In this document: piece by piece, positions 39,913-47,437 of the stretch
How positions within the stretch are numbered: position 1 is the stretch's first letter
Layout: the number at the start of each line of letters is the position of its first letter
From: a virus
Reading direction: 5' to 3' (one strand)
Length of the DNA: 64,000 nucleotides
Virus record (IMG/VR): IMGVR_UViG_3300010354_000001
Location: 49,975 to 113,974 of that record
Program-made: the position numbers and the translations under genes
Notes under the pieces: model-generated
Seen by the model: only the letters and a program-made list of their open reading frames with translations
Database searches by the model: none
What the model was told of the DNA's origin: nothing

Positions 39913-40279
39913 GTTTCTTTCTCCCTGAAATCAATTCTAATAAGTATTTTGCATCTATTACAGCTAGTGGTTGCCTTCTATTCTTCTTCATTATTAATAG
40001 AGGCTCCATTGGGCTAGATGTCTTTTTATTTACCTTTGTACAGTTTACTACTGCTTGCTCAAAGGCTGCCCAAACATTTAACTTCTCTACATTTTTGCAC
40101 TCAAATGAGAAAGGTATTAGCTTTCTAGCAGCAGGAGAGAGTTTTATGTCCTCCCCTGACTCCCCCATTATAGCACAGGTAACATCGTCTGGTTCTAGGG
40201 AAGGGAATATCTCCCTTAGGGTATCCCTAACCCAGTCCTGTAAGGCTCTGCCTTTTGCTTTTCGTGAACTTGGAGTCAT
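39902..40279 (-). CDS. Possible PD-(D/E)XK endonuclease, 125 aa
   Basis: The start at MTPSSRKAKGRALQDWV overlaps the previous stop as ATGA. GESGEDIKLS followed by PFSFECKNVEKLNVW gives the D...ExK pattern of small PD-(D/E)XK nucleases such as phage resolvases. It precedes the 326-aa gene and follows a Cas4-like nuclease, so a recombination or repair role is likely. Confidence 0.6.
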   Translation of the reverse strand: MTPSSRKAKGRALQDWVRDTLREIFPSLEPDDVTCAIMGESGEDIKLSPAARKLIPFSFECKNVEKLNVWAAFEQAVVNCTKVNKKTSSPMEPLLIMKKNRRQPLAVIDAKYLLELISGRKKHGS

Positions 40280-41181
40280 ACTGAAAAACACCTCGCCACA
40301 TAAGGGCATGTCTTAGCTTTAGAGCAAGAATCTGTTAAGCAGTGAGTTCTTGGCGGAATAGTCTTTGCTTGTATAGACTCTATAGCTAATTTTGACTCTT
40401 CTAGTAAACCTCTAACCTCTGTCTCATAGTCTAGCATAGGTGTTACAAATTCACGATACATGGAATCGTAATTATATTGCTTTTCTTTATCGTGCTTTGA
40501 TCTCCAGTCTTTACAGACATACACTATCTGCCCATACTGGTTTATGTCTAATTTGTTTTCTTTAATAAAAGGTAAAGTTCCTAGCCTATAAACATAAGGT
40601 AAAACTTGTTCTTTATGTTCTTTTAGTGCGTGGATTTTATTAGGAGCTTTCAGAAAATGTAACTCCCAGTTTTTAGAGGATATGGATTTAATCTCTACTA
40701 CTGTAAGCTTTCCATTCTTATCTAGGAATACCCAGTCTGGATGTCCTTTGATTTTATTTTCTTTATCCCATAGGTCTATCTCTCGGAAATTAACTAGCTT
40801 GTCAGACTCTTCCCCAAACCTTAACTCTAAAGTCTCCATTATGTTCAAATCTTTATTAAATACTTCATAGGTATGCTTGCCATACAAAACTCTATTCCAC
40901 ATACCTAGAACTTTGGTTATAGACATTTGCGTTAATAACTGCTCTCTCACATGCTCTTCTATAGCTCTGCCCATTTTAAAAGTAACTCTAGTGTTAGAGG
41001 CTACGTACTGAGCTGATCTGATTTTATTTTTATGCTGGTTAGTAAAATAGTATTCTCTTGCACATAACTTAGATAGTGCAGAAACATTAACAAACTCTGG
41101 GTTTGCTCTAGACTGAGATAATGCAATCTCTTTGTCTGCGTTTTTTAAGATGTCTACTATGCTTGTGAGTGGCTTATCCAT
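40276..41181 (-). CDS. Cas4/RecB-like nuclease with Fe-S cysteines
   Basis: A RecB-family nuclease: FREIDLWDKENKIKGHPDWVF (PD at GHPDW), LTVVEIKSIS (ExK), and KEHKEQVLPYVYRLG (QxxxY). Four cysteines frame it: one in LSKLCAREYY and three in CLTDSCSKAKTCPYVARC, the layout of the 4Fe-4S cluster in Cas4 and AddB-like enzymes. Length 301 aa. It would resect DNA ends for recombination with UvsX. Confidence 0.8.
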   Translation of the reverse strand: MDKPLTSIVDILKNADKEIALSQSRANPEFVNVSALSKLCAREYYFTNQHKNKIRSAQYVASNTRVTFKMGRAIEEHVREQLLTQMSITKVLGMWNRVLYGKHTYEVFNKDLNIMETLELRFGEESDKLVNFREIDLWDKENKIKGHPDWVFLDKNGKLTVVEIKSISSKNWELHFLKAPNKIHALKEHKEQVLPYVYRLGTLPFIKENKLDINQYGQIVYVCKDWRSKHDKEKQYNYDSMYREFVTPMLDYETEVRGLLEESKLAIESIQAKTIPPRTHCLTDSCSKAKTCPYVARCFSV

Positions 41182-41663
41182 GGTAATACTTCAGACAAAA
41201 ATATACTTTCCTCGAAAAAGAAAAATATACGTCCGTTCATATTAAATAATAGCACATCTGGAAAATTTTTATTAATTAATATAGACTTTTTATTTGCAGT
41301 TATTAGGGGTGTGTTAAGTTGGAATTTAGTGATTACTTCTTCAGGTAAAGTAAACATCTCTAAAACATAAACTTTCCTTATACTTTCCCCTAGAAAATCT
41401 ATCTGCATACAAGGCAGCTCTGCACACGTTAAAGCTTGCTCTTTTATCTTATCTATTACTTTATGTGTTAGGACATACTCGGGCTTCTCTGTAGCTTTGC
41501 ACTCTATCCTAAGTAAGCCTTTGAGCCTTATGTCGCCCTTGATCTCCTTAGCTCCTGAAGCTGGGGTGTTCTTGCCCCCTACTAGATTAGCTACTCTGCG
41601 TTCTTGCTTTGGAGAGTAGTTCGCTGCCTTATGTTTCCTGTTCTGTCCCTTTGGATACTTCAC
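41157..41663 (-). CDS. Holliday junction resolvase-like nuclease, 168 aa
   Basis: ERRVANLVGGKNTPASGAKE (residues 21-40) followed by KGDIRLKGLLRIECKATEKP gives E...GD...ExK, the pattern of Hjc-type resolvases and related phage endonucleases. It begins with GTG and overlaps the uvsX stop by 35 bp. Its place beside UvsX and the Cas4-like nuclease fits a recombination module. Confidence 0.7.
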   Translation of the reverse strand: MKYPKGQNRKHKAANYSPKQERRVANLVGGKNTPASGAKEIKGDIRLKGLLRIECKATEKPEYVLTHKVIDKIKEQALTCAELPCMQIDFLGESIRKVYVLEMFTLPEEVITKFQLNTPLITANKKSILINKNFPDVLLFNMNGRIFFFFEESIFLSEVLPWISHSQA

Positions 41664-42855
41664 TCTGTCTCAACCCCCCTAGTAGATCAACTCCCACATA
41701 CTCTAGCATGAAGTCTGGCTCTGCTTCATTATATGCAGACTTACCTATTCTTTCTCTATGTTTAGAGATTATTAGTGCTTTAAGTCTGGCGTACACATCT
41801 TGATTATTAAAGAGATATTTTTCTATCTCATCCATAGTCTTAAATGTGACATCATCTATGCCTATACCTAGAAGCTTTTGCTTATTAGCTCCGCCAGAAT
41901 GTATCCCAGCTTCCTTAGCTCTTCCAATAACACCTCTGAAATCATTTACCGTACCTCTAGTAAAAGGATCTTGATTACTCACATACATAGACCATTCTAT
42001 GCGTGACGGTTCCCCAAGTCCTAGTTTATTCTTTTCAAACCCTACACTAAAGTTCTTTAACTCTACAGCTTCGAGTCCTTCCCCACGTTCTCTTTTTAGT
42101 TTCCCTGTCTTTAAAACTAAATAAGAAAAATCTAATATTTTTTCTCCTCCAGCGATTCTATATGGATCACCTTTGAAACCTTTATCGAAATTAGCCCTTA
42201 AGTGATTAATCATTAATAATGTAGGCTTGTCTAGTCCTTTCTCATTTAATCCCCTAATTACAGCTTCATACTGTTGGCAGAAGGTAGTCATTACTTTTGC
42301 TGTAGAAGCTATAGTCCTGTCTTCTACACTCTTATCTAAAAGAGCTGCATCTGTCATTGCTGTTACTGAATCTATAATAATTAAAGATATTCTACCTGGA
42401 AATTCTTTTGCGTAGTCTACGATCAAATCCCCAGCCTGCTGCCCTGTCTCAGGCATTAGCACGACAAATGCGTTAGGATCCATATTAATGCCGTGTTCTA
42501 TAGCCTGATCTGGTATTAGATGACCCTCCATGTCAAAATAAATTATTATTTTATCTGGATACTTTTTTTGAGCTTCTGCTGCTAGTTTTTGGCATAGGGT
42601 AGATTTCCCAGATTCCCTTAAGCCTACTAACATAGTAGGAACATGCTCTGGTATTCCCCCACCTGTGTAATAGTCAAGCTCAAACACTCCTGTAGGTATT
42701 CTCTTTCTTTCCATTACTAAGTCTCTGTTACTTAAGTCTTTTTTGTAACCGCAACGCTTATTATAGGTTGCGTTCATCGCAGCTAACATATCTGCATTTT
42801 TATGTACTTTTACGTTGAGTACATCTATAGATTTTTCAGGTTCTTTCTTGGTCAT
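41629..42855 (-). CDS. uvsX: UvsX / RecA-like recombinase
   Basis: A strand-exchange ATPase: Walker A-type LVGLRESGKSTLCQKLA (about residues 76-92), Walker B LIIIDSVTAMTDAA and a NHLRANFDKG loop. Start at MTKKEPEKSIDVLN, 9 nt after an extended -10 (TGTGT-TATAAT) and preceded by AAAGGTGT. The promoter and first codons (29 bp, 42832-42860) are repeated exactly at 46995-47023, showing that the DNA between was inserted at the uvsX start. Confidence 0.85.
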   Translation of the reverse strand: MTKKEPEKSIDVLNVKVHKNADMLAAMNATYNKRCGYKKDLSNRDLVMERKRIPTGVFELDYYTGGGIPEHVPTMLVGLRESGKSTLCQKLAAEAQKKYPDKIIIYFDMEGHLIPDQAIEHGINMDPNAFVVLMPETGQQAGDLIVDYAKEFPGRISLIIIDSVTAMTDAALLDKSVEDRTIASTAKVMTTFCQQYEAVIRGLNEKGLDKPTLLMINHLRANFDKGFKGDPYRIAGGEKILDFSYLVLKTGKLKRERGEGLEAVELKNFSVGFEKNKLGLGEPSRIEWSMYVSNQDPFTRGTVNDFRGVIGRAKEAGIHSGGANKQKLLGIGIDDVTFKTMDEIEKYLFNNQDVYARLKALIISKHRERIGKSAYNEAEPDFMLEYVGVDLLGGLRQSEVSKGTEQET

Positions 42856-42860
42856 ACACC
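42832..42860 (-). repeat. 29-bp direct repeat, uvsX-start copy
   Basis: This 29-bp block covers the ribosome-site region, the ATG and the first eight codons of uvsX. It is identical to 46995-47023, in the same orientation, and both copies have TATAAT just beyond. The pair brackets the defence cassette. Confidence 0.9.
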
Positions 42861-42958
42861 TTTTATTATAACACAAATGTATTAGCTATTTACAAGTTGT
42901 GAAATTGCTAAAAATAAATGGTAAGTACCCCTTAGAGTATAGTATAATAAATCTCTAT

Positions 42959-43087
42959 ATGGGATATACGATTCAAGATTTCAATAAAGAATTTCCAGAT
43001 AACGATTCTTGTTTACAGTATTTGTTTAATCGAGGAAGTCTGAGAGTCCTTTGTTTTTGGGATTGGTTGAGAAGCTTTTTTAAGTAG
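42959..43087 (+). pseudogene. N-terminal remnant of an IS1595-type transposase
   Basis: Residues MGYTIQDFNKEFPDNDSCLQ YLFNRG match the usual start of IS1595/ISXO2-like transposases (a FxxxFPxxxxCLEYLF motif), but the zinc-binding CPxC part and the catalytic domain are missing; the frame ends after WLRSFFK. TATAAT lies 10 nt before the ATG. The remnant marks one edge of the cassette. Confidence 0.55.
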
Positions 43088-43129
43088 TTGGTGAAAAGTT
43101 GGCATGTAGGACATTGTATAATATAGTTA

Positions 43130-44197
43130 GTGCCTATGAGCTTTATAAACTATATACATAACGGGGATACTTTAGAGCATCTAAAATCTTTGCCTAATGA
43201 GTGCGTTGATCTTGTAGTGTCCTCTCCTCCATATAATATTGGTAAGGAATACGAGAGCAGAGTAGCTTTAGGTAAATACTTAGCCCAACAAGAAGAGGTT
43301 CTAAAAGAGTGCGTGCGAGTATTAAAGAGTTCTGGATCTATTTTTTGGCAAATAGGGGCTTTCGTTGATAATGGTGCTTTTTATCCTTTAGATGTAAAGT
43401 TTTTTAATATACTAGAATCACTAGACTTAAACCCTGTAAACAGAATAATATGGGCTAAGCAGCACGGGCTTCATGCGAGAAATAAATTTTCTTGCAGGCA
43501 TGAAACTATACTCTGGTTTTCAAAAACTAAAGAGTATAGATTCTACTTAGATAACATAAGAGTGCCCCAGAAATATCAAAACAAAAAACATTTTAGAGGG
43601 GATAATAAAGGTACATTATCCTGTAACCCAGAAGGAAAAAACCCTGGAGATATATGGGTATTCAGGAATGTAAAACACAATCACGAAGAGCAGACTATAC
43701 ACCCTTGTCAGTTTCCAGAAGATATGATTACACGCATAATACTCTCTACCACTGAGCCTAATGATTTAGTCTTAGACCCTTACATGGGGACTGCCACCAC
43801 TGCTGTAGTAGCTAAAGACCTTGGGCGTTTATACACTGGTGCGGAGTTAAATGCTGACTATTTCGAGGTGTCTTTAAGAAGATTATCTGGACTTCCTGAT
43901 AAAGATGGACGGTTCGCTAATCTTAAATGCCTACGAAAACATGTAACTGAGACTGGCGAAGACGTAACAAAATACTCATTTGATCAACAAACCACAAAAA
44001 CCCCCTCTATGTCCTCTAAAATATTTGGTGAAGAGTACCATCTAGAAGAATTATACGAGAGGTTATCTTATGAAAATGACTGTTTTGTTAATAAGCTAAA
44101 CGGGATGCCCCCTCCTGAGAACCTTAGATACGACAAGCTGAAACCTAGACCTGAAGATATTTATGAAAGACCCTTATTTAAAAAGCTTTCTCGATAG
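43130..44197 (+). CDS. DNA methyltransferase of the BglII-like system (beta class)
   Basis: Catalytic motif IV VVSSPPYNIGKEY (residues 29-41) comes before the AdoMet motif I LDPYMGTATTAVVAKDLG (about 222-239), the beta-class order used by N4-cytosine and N6-adenine methylases. The SPPY form favours N4-cytosine, as in BglII and BamHI methylases. The GTG start lies 7 nt after TATAAT, so the mRNA is probably leaderless. It converges on the endonuclease gene with a 20-bp overlap. Confidence 0.85.
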   Translation: MPMSFINYIHNGDTLEHLKSLPNECVDLVVSSPPYNIGKEYESRVALGKYLAQQEEVLKECVRVLKSSGSIFWQIGAFVDNGAFYPLDVKFFNILESLDLNPVNRIIWAKQHGLHARNKFSCRHETILWFSKTKEYRFYLDNIRVPQKYQNKKHFRGDNKGTLSCNPEGKNPGDIWVFRNVKHNHEEQTIHPCQFPEDMITRIILSTTEPNDLVLDPYMGTATTAVVAKDLGRLYTGAELNADYFEVSLRRLSGLPDKDGRFANLKCLRKHVTETGEDVTKYSFDQQTTKTPSMSSKIFGEEYHLEELYERLSYENDCFVNKLNGMPPPENLRYDKLKPRPEDIYERPLFKKLSR

Positions 44198-44861
44198 TAA
44201 CCTTCCCGATACTGTCCTCATTGCGGCAATCCATCACATACTTACTTAAAGACCTACTGCTTACATCCCTAGAGTAGCGCTCAGATTTATAATCAGTCCA
44301 ATAGCACGGAATTTCAACCCCTACCGCACTGTCTATCCCAATAAGAGCGATAGGGCACTCAAATACGCTGTATTGGCTTAAGAAATTTACTTGCCTACAC
44401 GCTTGCTCATAGTACAAGGTGCTATTTGATGATGGGAACTTTTTCGCTTTGGTTATTATGCAGACTGCCATGACTTTATGCCCACAAAATAAGGTTTTCG
44501 ACTTGAAGAATAGCTCCGATCTTACTAGATTATTCAATAGGAAGGGGTAATTAGAGAATTGAACCTCTACAAGCAGCCCATTTTTAAAAAAATCTACATC
44601 TTTCCCTAGAAAATTATACTGCTCTGGGATTTTAGTATTACAAGACCAGCCTTTAGCTTGTAAATACTCTTTGATTGCAGCGTTGGTTCCTACTGTATCA
44701 AATATAGGCGAACCAACCTTGCCCCTCTGGTCGGATGCTTTAAAGTAAATGCTTAATTCTTGTGTGCAAGAGTAAACCTCTAACCAAGCCGCATTTAACT
44801 CGCCGATACTTTCTATTACGTACATGTAATCGTTATAGCTAGAAATAGATAGTATAGGCAC
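44178..44861 (-). CDS. BglII/BstYI-like type II restriction endonuclease
   Basis: The active site FLGKDVDFFKNGLLVEVQFS (about residues 86-105) shows D...E-V-Q, the Asp/Glu/Gln set known for BglII and BstYI, and the flanking IKEYLQAKGW and NNLVRSELFFKS segments fit that family. The likely target is AGATCT or a degenerate RGATCY form. GTG start directly after the controller stop (no gap), so expression is coupled to the controller gene. Confidence 0.8.
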   Translation of the reverse strand: MPILSISSYNDYMYVIESIGELNAAWLEVYSCTQELSIYFKASDQRGKVGSPIFDTVGTNAAIKEYLQAKGWSCNTKIPEQYNFLGKDVDFFKNGLLVEVQFSNYPFLLNNLVRSELFFKSKTLFCGHKVMAVCIITKAKKFPSSNSTLYYEQACRQVNFLSQYSVFECPIALIGIDSAVGVEIPCYWTDYKSERYSRDVSSRSLSKYVMDCRNEDSIGKVTIEKAF

Positions 44862-45071
44862 TTACAGTAAATCCACAGGCTGGAGACCAAGTGCCTTAGC
44901 AATCTTCTCAATGTTTAAAAGAGTAATATTCTTTTCTGCACGTTCAATCATGCCAATATAAGTACGATGAAGACCTGCACGCTCAGCTAACTCTTCTTGG
45001 GAGATGCCGAGTTTTAAACGCTCTTCTTTTACTCTATTGCCAAAAGCTTCTAGTATCTTCGACTTAGACAC
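44862..45071 (-). CDS. Restriction-modification controller protein (XRE helix-turn-helix)
   Basis: A 69-aa DNA-binding protein: FGNRVKEERLKLGISQEELA and AERAGLHRTYIGMIERAEKN form the XRE helix-turn-helix typical of C proteins. C proteins first activate then repress the C-R operon so that methylation precedes cutting. GTG start 7 nt after TATACT (leaderless), with an inverted repeat TGTAGA / TCTACA upstream (45088-45109). Confidence 0.85.
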   Translation of the reverse strand: MSKSKILEAFGNRVKEERLKLGISQEELAERAGLHRTYIGMIERAEKNITLLNIEKIAKALGLQPVDLL

Positions 45072-45078
45072 GAGTAAA

Positions 45079-45109
45079 AGTATAAAGTGTAGATGACTAT
45101 GATTCTACA
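45079..45109 (-). promoter_or_regulatory. Leaderless C-R promoter with C-box-like operator
   Basis: Minus strand TATACT (45084-45079) places the start of transcription at the GTG at 45071. Upstream, TGTAGA-10 nt-TCTACA (45088-45109) is a perfect 6-bp inverted repeat where the -35 box would be, which is where C proteins bind. Confidence 0.55.
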
Positions 45110-45138
45110 TACTACGATTAGCTACAAATGTATATGTT

Positions 45139-45603
45139 TTATAGTAAAGTTAAAATCCTGCTAGTTCCAGTAATAGTAGACCATTTTGCGTGTTCAGTGG
45201 ATACCAAAGACTCGACCCTCTCAGATAACATTACCCACGGCTCTAAAGAGCCAGTGTAAGCCCCTGCTTTACTGTTATATAGCTCTTTCTCGTGCCTTAA
45301 AGCCTCACAAGTTGAACGGTAGGTCATCCAGTTGTTCTGGTACTGATTTAAGTGTGATACAGATTCCAGTGTAGTAATAACTATCCCTAAGATGCTTAAT
45401 ACCGATATTATATATGCTGGGTCTATACTCAATCGTAATGCCCCTATGATTCCAATAGATGCTGAAATTAGTAATTGGGCAAATTTTATCTGTTTATAGC
45501 GTTTTTGGTTAAAAACGCTTTTACTGTCATACCAAGAAATTTGATTTTCTAGCCTTTCATAGGCTATTTGTTCAGGAAGTCTTGTATTGTCTGAATATTC
45601 CAT
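45139..45603 (-). CDS. SLATT (DUF4231-like) two-helix membrane effector
   Basis: N-terminal helix with ISWYDSKSVFNQKRYKQIKF, two transmembrane helices (about residues 43-60 and 65-82) and the conserved tail YRSTCEALRHEKELYNSKAG and RVESLVSTEHAKW, matching SLATT/DUF4231 proteins. These are pore-forming effectors in anti-phage systems. The gene overlaps the TIR gene upstream by 40 bp, so they act as one unit. Confidence 0.75.
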   Translation of the reverse strand: MEYSDNTRLPEQIAYERLENQISWYDSKSVFNQKRYKQIKFAQLLISASIGIIGALRLSIDPAYIISVLSILGIVITTLESVSHLNQYQNNWMTYRSTCEALRHEKELYNSKAGAYTGSLEPWVMLSERVESLVSTEHAKWSTITGTSRILTLL

Positions 45604-45956
45604 TTATAAATTGTACCCCCTAGCTCTTTGACAATACTCGGATGTACCACGCTTCCAACGGTGTCTTTCGTGGCTATGAATAGTATCGCATTGCCTTGTC
45701 TATGGGATTCCCTAACTTCCCACTCTACCCAATGACTACTTGCCGTAAACGAACTTACCAAGCATACAGTTTTAGATGATCTAGTTATTTTTTCCTTTAC
45801 CTTACTCTTAATATATGGTGCATTATCGCTATTAAAAGGGGTTTTAACAGACTCATCATAAAAATCAATATCTACGTTTGGATTAAGACCCAACAATCTA
45901 AAACCTCTTGCGTGGTCAATATCTTCATAAGTAAAACTCAAAAAAACTCTCTTCAT
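45564..45956 (-). CDS. TIR-like protein (ThsB / DUF1863 type)
   Basis: RVFLSFTYEDIDHARGFRLL (residues 3-22), DFYDESVKTPF and KVKEKITRSSKTVCLVSSFT followed by SSHWVEWEVRESH (about 83-95) match ThsB-like TIR domains. In Thoeris such proteins sense phage and make a NAD-derived signal for an effector. Here the partner is a SLATT protein, not the usual ThsA. A -10 box TATACT lies only 4 nt before the ATG. Confidence 0.75.
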   Translation of the reverse strand: MKRVFLSFTYEDIDHARGFRLLGLNPNVDIDFYDESVKTPFNSDNAPYIKSKVKEKITRSSKTVCLVSSFTASSHWVEWEVRESHRQGNAILFIATKDTVGSVVHPSIVKELGGTIYKWNIQTIQDFLNK

Positions 45957-46090
45957 CGAAAGTATATTTTAGCTGAGTTGTTGGAGGTTTTGTCTATAAT
46001 AAAACCTAGTGGGTTAGTTTATCCATGTTGCTTCAAGGTCTGTTTTGTGACACCTTAATAGACCGCTCTTTTAAGAGCAAGGAGGTATTC

Positions 46091-46162
46091 ATGAGAACTG
46101 AATTAATTCACCTAGTGGTTAGTTTAATTTCTTTGATAAAAGCTATCATTGAGTTATTCTAA
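46091..46162 (+). CDS. Candidate type I toxin, 23-aa hydrophobic peptide
   Basis: MRTELIHLVVSLISLIKAII ELF is an amphipathic hydrophobic peptide of the size and pattern of TisB, DinQ and ShoB. A perfect AAGGAGGT ribosome site lies 5 nt upstream, itself preceded by a GCTCT-TTTA-AGAGC hairpin that could hide it, and a strong terminator follows. The gene stands alone in a 330-bp gap of the cassette. No antisense RNA promoter is proven. Confidence 0.5.
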   Translation: MRTELIHLVVSLISLIKAIIELF

Positions 46163-46165
46163 CCC

Positions 46166-46215
46166 CTACACAAGCTAACATATACAAAGGAATTTATGTT
46201 AGCTTGTATATTTAT
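46166..46215 (+). terminator. Strong hairpin terminator after the candidate toxin
   Basis: ACAAGCTAACATA (46170-46182) pairs perfectly with TATGTTAGCTTGT (46195-46207) over 13 bp, followed by ATATTTATTG. It closes the short plus-strand transcript of the candidate toxin. Confidence 0.7.
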
Positions 46216-46293
46216 TGTAATACTGGTTAAAAACTATATTTCAGGGGTACTTACCTTAACTAATCCACCAAAAACTTTGTAACCTAGAATACT

Positions 46294-46881
46294 TTATGAC
46301 ATTCCCCAAGTTTTTAAGCGAAGCTTATCATTCTGTTCTTTTTGATGCTGAATCTCTTTTTTGATAAACAGGTCAAAAGTTTTACTACTAATCCAAGTCT
46401 TAGAGGCATAAAATTCTCTTATACGCTCCCGTATAATTTCTTGTACTTTACTTATCTGAACTTTTTCTCTCTCCTCAAGTTCGTAAGGCGTGGGGTCTGG
46501 AATATATATTTCTAATAATAAACCGTTAGCCGCATCCCTCTCATCCCTAACTTTATTATAATCTTCTACTATTTTAAGACTTTCTTCTACTAGGTTAAAC
46601 AGCTCTGTGTTCTTTAAAGTCAAATCTATAGCCTGAACCTTTTCCAAACCTTGCTCTTTTATATCGGATATACACCTAGTAAGCCAAAAGTTTATAAGAT
46701 AAAAATCTATAGCGAAGCATATAAAGAAGAAACACCAATTTATATTAATCGCTGCTTTTATAAATTGGTGAAAAAATGCTAATAGCGTTGTTAATATGAC
46801 ACTTAAAAACATCTTAAACCCCGCCAAATTTACTAACCAGTCTACTGTCTTCTCTATTAATTTCTCGAATAAAACCTTCAC
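46294..46881 (-). CDS. Two-helix membrane protein with long cytoplasmic coil, 195 aa
   Basis: Two transmembrane helices (about residues 20-40 and 47-68) are followed by a charged coiled-coil domain (LVEESLKIVEDY, EREKVQISKVQEIIRERIRE). GTG start 8 nt after TATAAT (46890-46895), another likely leaderless mRNA. Within the defence cassette it may be an exclusion or abortive-infection protein. Family not recognised. Confidence 0.65.
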   Translation of the reverse strand: MKVLFEKLIEKTVDWLVNLAGFKMFLSVILTTLLAFFHQFIKAAININWCFFFICFAIDFYLINFWLTRCISDIKEQGLEKVQAIDLTLKNTELFNLVEESLKIVEDYNKVRDERDAANGLLLEIYIPDPTPYELEEREKVQISKVQEIIRERIREFYASKTWISSKTFDLFIKKEIQHQKEQNDKLRLKTWGMS

Positions 46882-46955
46882 AGATAATCATTATAAACCT
46901 CTCTAGCTAAACTATACTCAAAGGGATACTTACCTTAAAGTTTTCTTTTTCTGAA

Positions 46956-47018
46956 TCACCCCTTATAGGGCATTGCGATAGCTTCCTTTACAGCTTTTTC
47001 AGGTTCTTTCTTGGTCAT
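46956..47018 (-). pseudogene. uvsX: Leftover uvsX start, 20 codons
   Basis: Frame MTKKEPEKAVKEAIAMPYKG: the first eight codons and the leader are identical to uvsX, then the sequence diverges and stops. It keeps a CATGC-TATAAT promoter. It is the scar of the original gene start left on the far side of the cassette. Confidence 0.75.
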
Positions 47019-47023
47019 ACACC
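46995..47023 (-). repeat. 29-bp direct repeat, distal copy
   Basis: Exact copy of 42832-42860. See the cassette entry; this copy marks its right edge and lies next to the original upstream neighbour (47045-47434). Confidence 0.9.
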
Positions 47024-47044
47024 TGTAATTATAGCATGTTTGTG

Positions 47045-47434
47045 CTATCCTATTCTATCAATTATAGCAAACAATTTAGTGTTAAAACCTATATCCTCTG
47101 ATGGTAGATCGTCATCCCCAAACTCCTCGTTTAGTTGGGTGTCGTGTATCTTGGCGTAGTATGAATATGTACCAGTACCATAGAATCCTAAGTCTAAAAC
47201 CCCCCTTTCAGTTCTCCACAAAAAATTAACTTCCCCATCATTAGCTAGTGATATGTGCGGAATAGTCTGACCTAATAGTTTATGCCTAGAAGCTAACCAA
47301 TATACAAAATCCTTAGCTTCCTCTATAGCTTTAGCTGTGGCTGGTTTAGCATCTTCGCCATCCCAGCCTTCTTGGTACTTCGCTATTGCTTGTATGGTAT
47401 CCAGTAACTTATCTTTTATTGTAGGCATAGTCAT
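47045..47434 (-). CDS. Unknown protein, 129 aa
   Basis: The pattern KYQEGWDGEDAKPATAKAIE (residues 19-38), then ISLANDGEVNFLWRTERG and GTGTYSYYAKIH, resembles small unknown proteins found in many mobile elements and often beside toxins. It precedes the uvsX start scar and was probably the upstream neighbour of uvsX before the cassette arrived. Confidence 0.65.
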   Translation of the reverse strand: MTMPTIKDKLLDTIQAIAKYQEGWDGEDAKPATAKAIEEAKDFVYWLASRHKLLGQTIPHISLANDGEVNFLWRTERGVLDLGFYGTGTYSYYAKIHDTQLNEEFGDDDLPSEDIGFNTKLFAIIDRIG

Positions 47435-47437
47435 AAT

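Larger units (their letters stand above)
42861..47023. mobile_element. Defence cassette inserted at the uvsX start
   Basis: A 4163-bp unit bounded by the 29-bp direct repeat of the uvsX start. It holds an IS1595-type remnant, a restriction-modification system with controller, a TIR-SLATT pair, a candidate type I toxin and a membrane protein. Unlike its surroundings, it has genes on both strands and isolated leaderless promoters. It was probably acquired as a block. Confidence 0.75.

Noticed and set aside
42899-42958. Earlier start for the transposase remnant
   Set aside because: The -10 box lies between this ATG and the later one; the family-like sequence begins at the later ATG.
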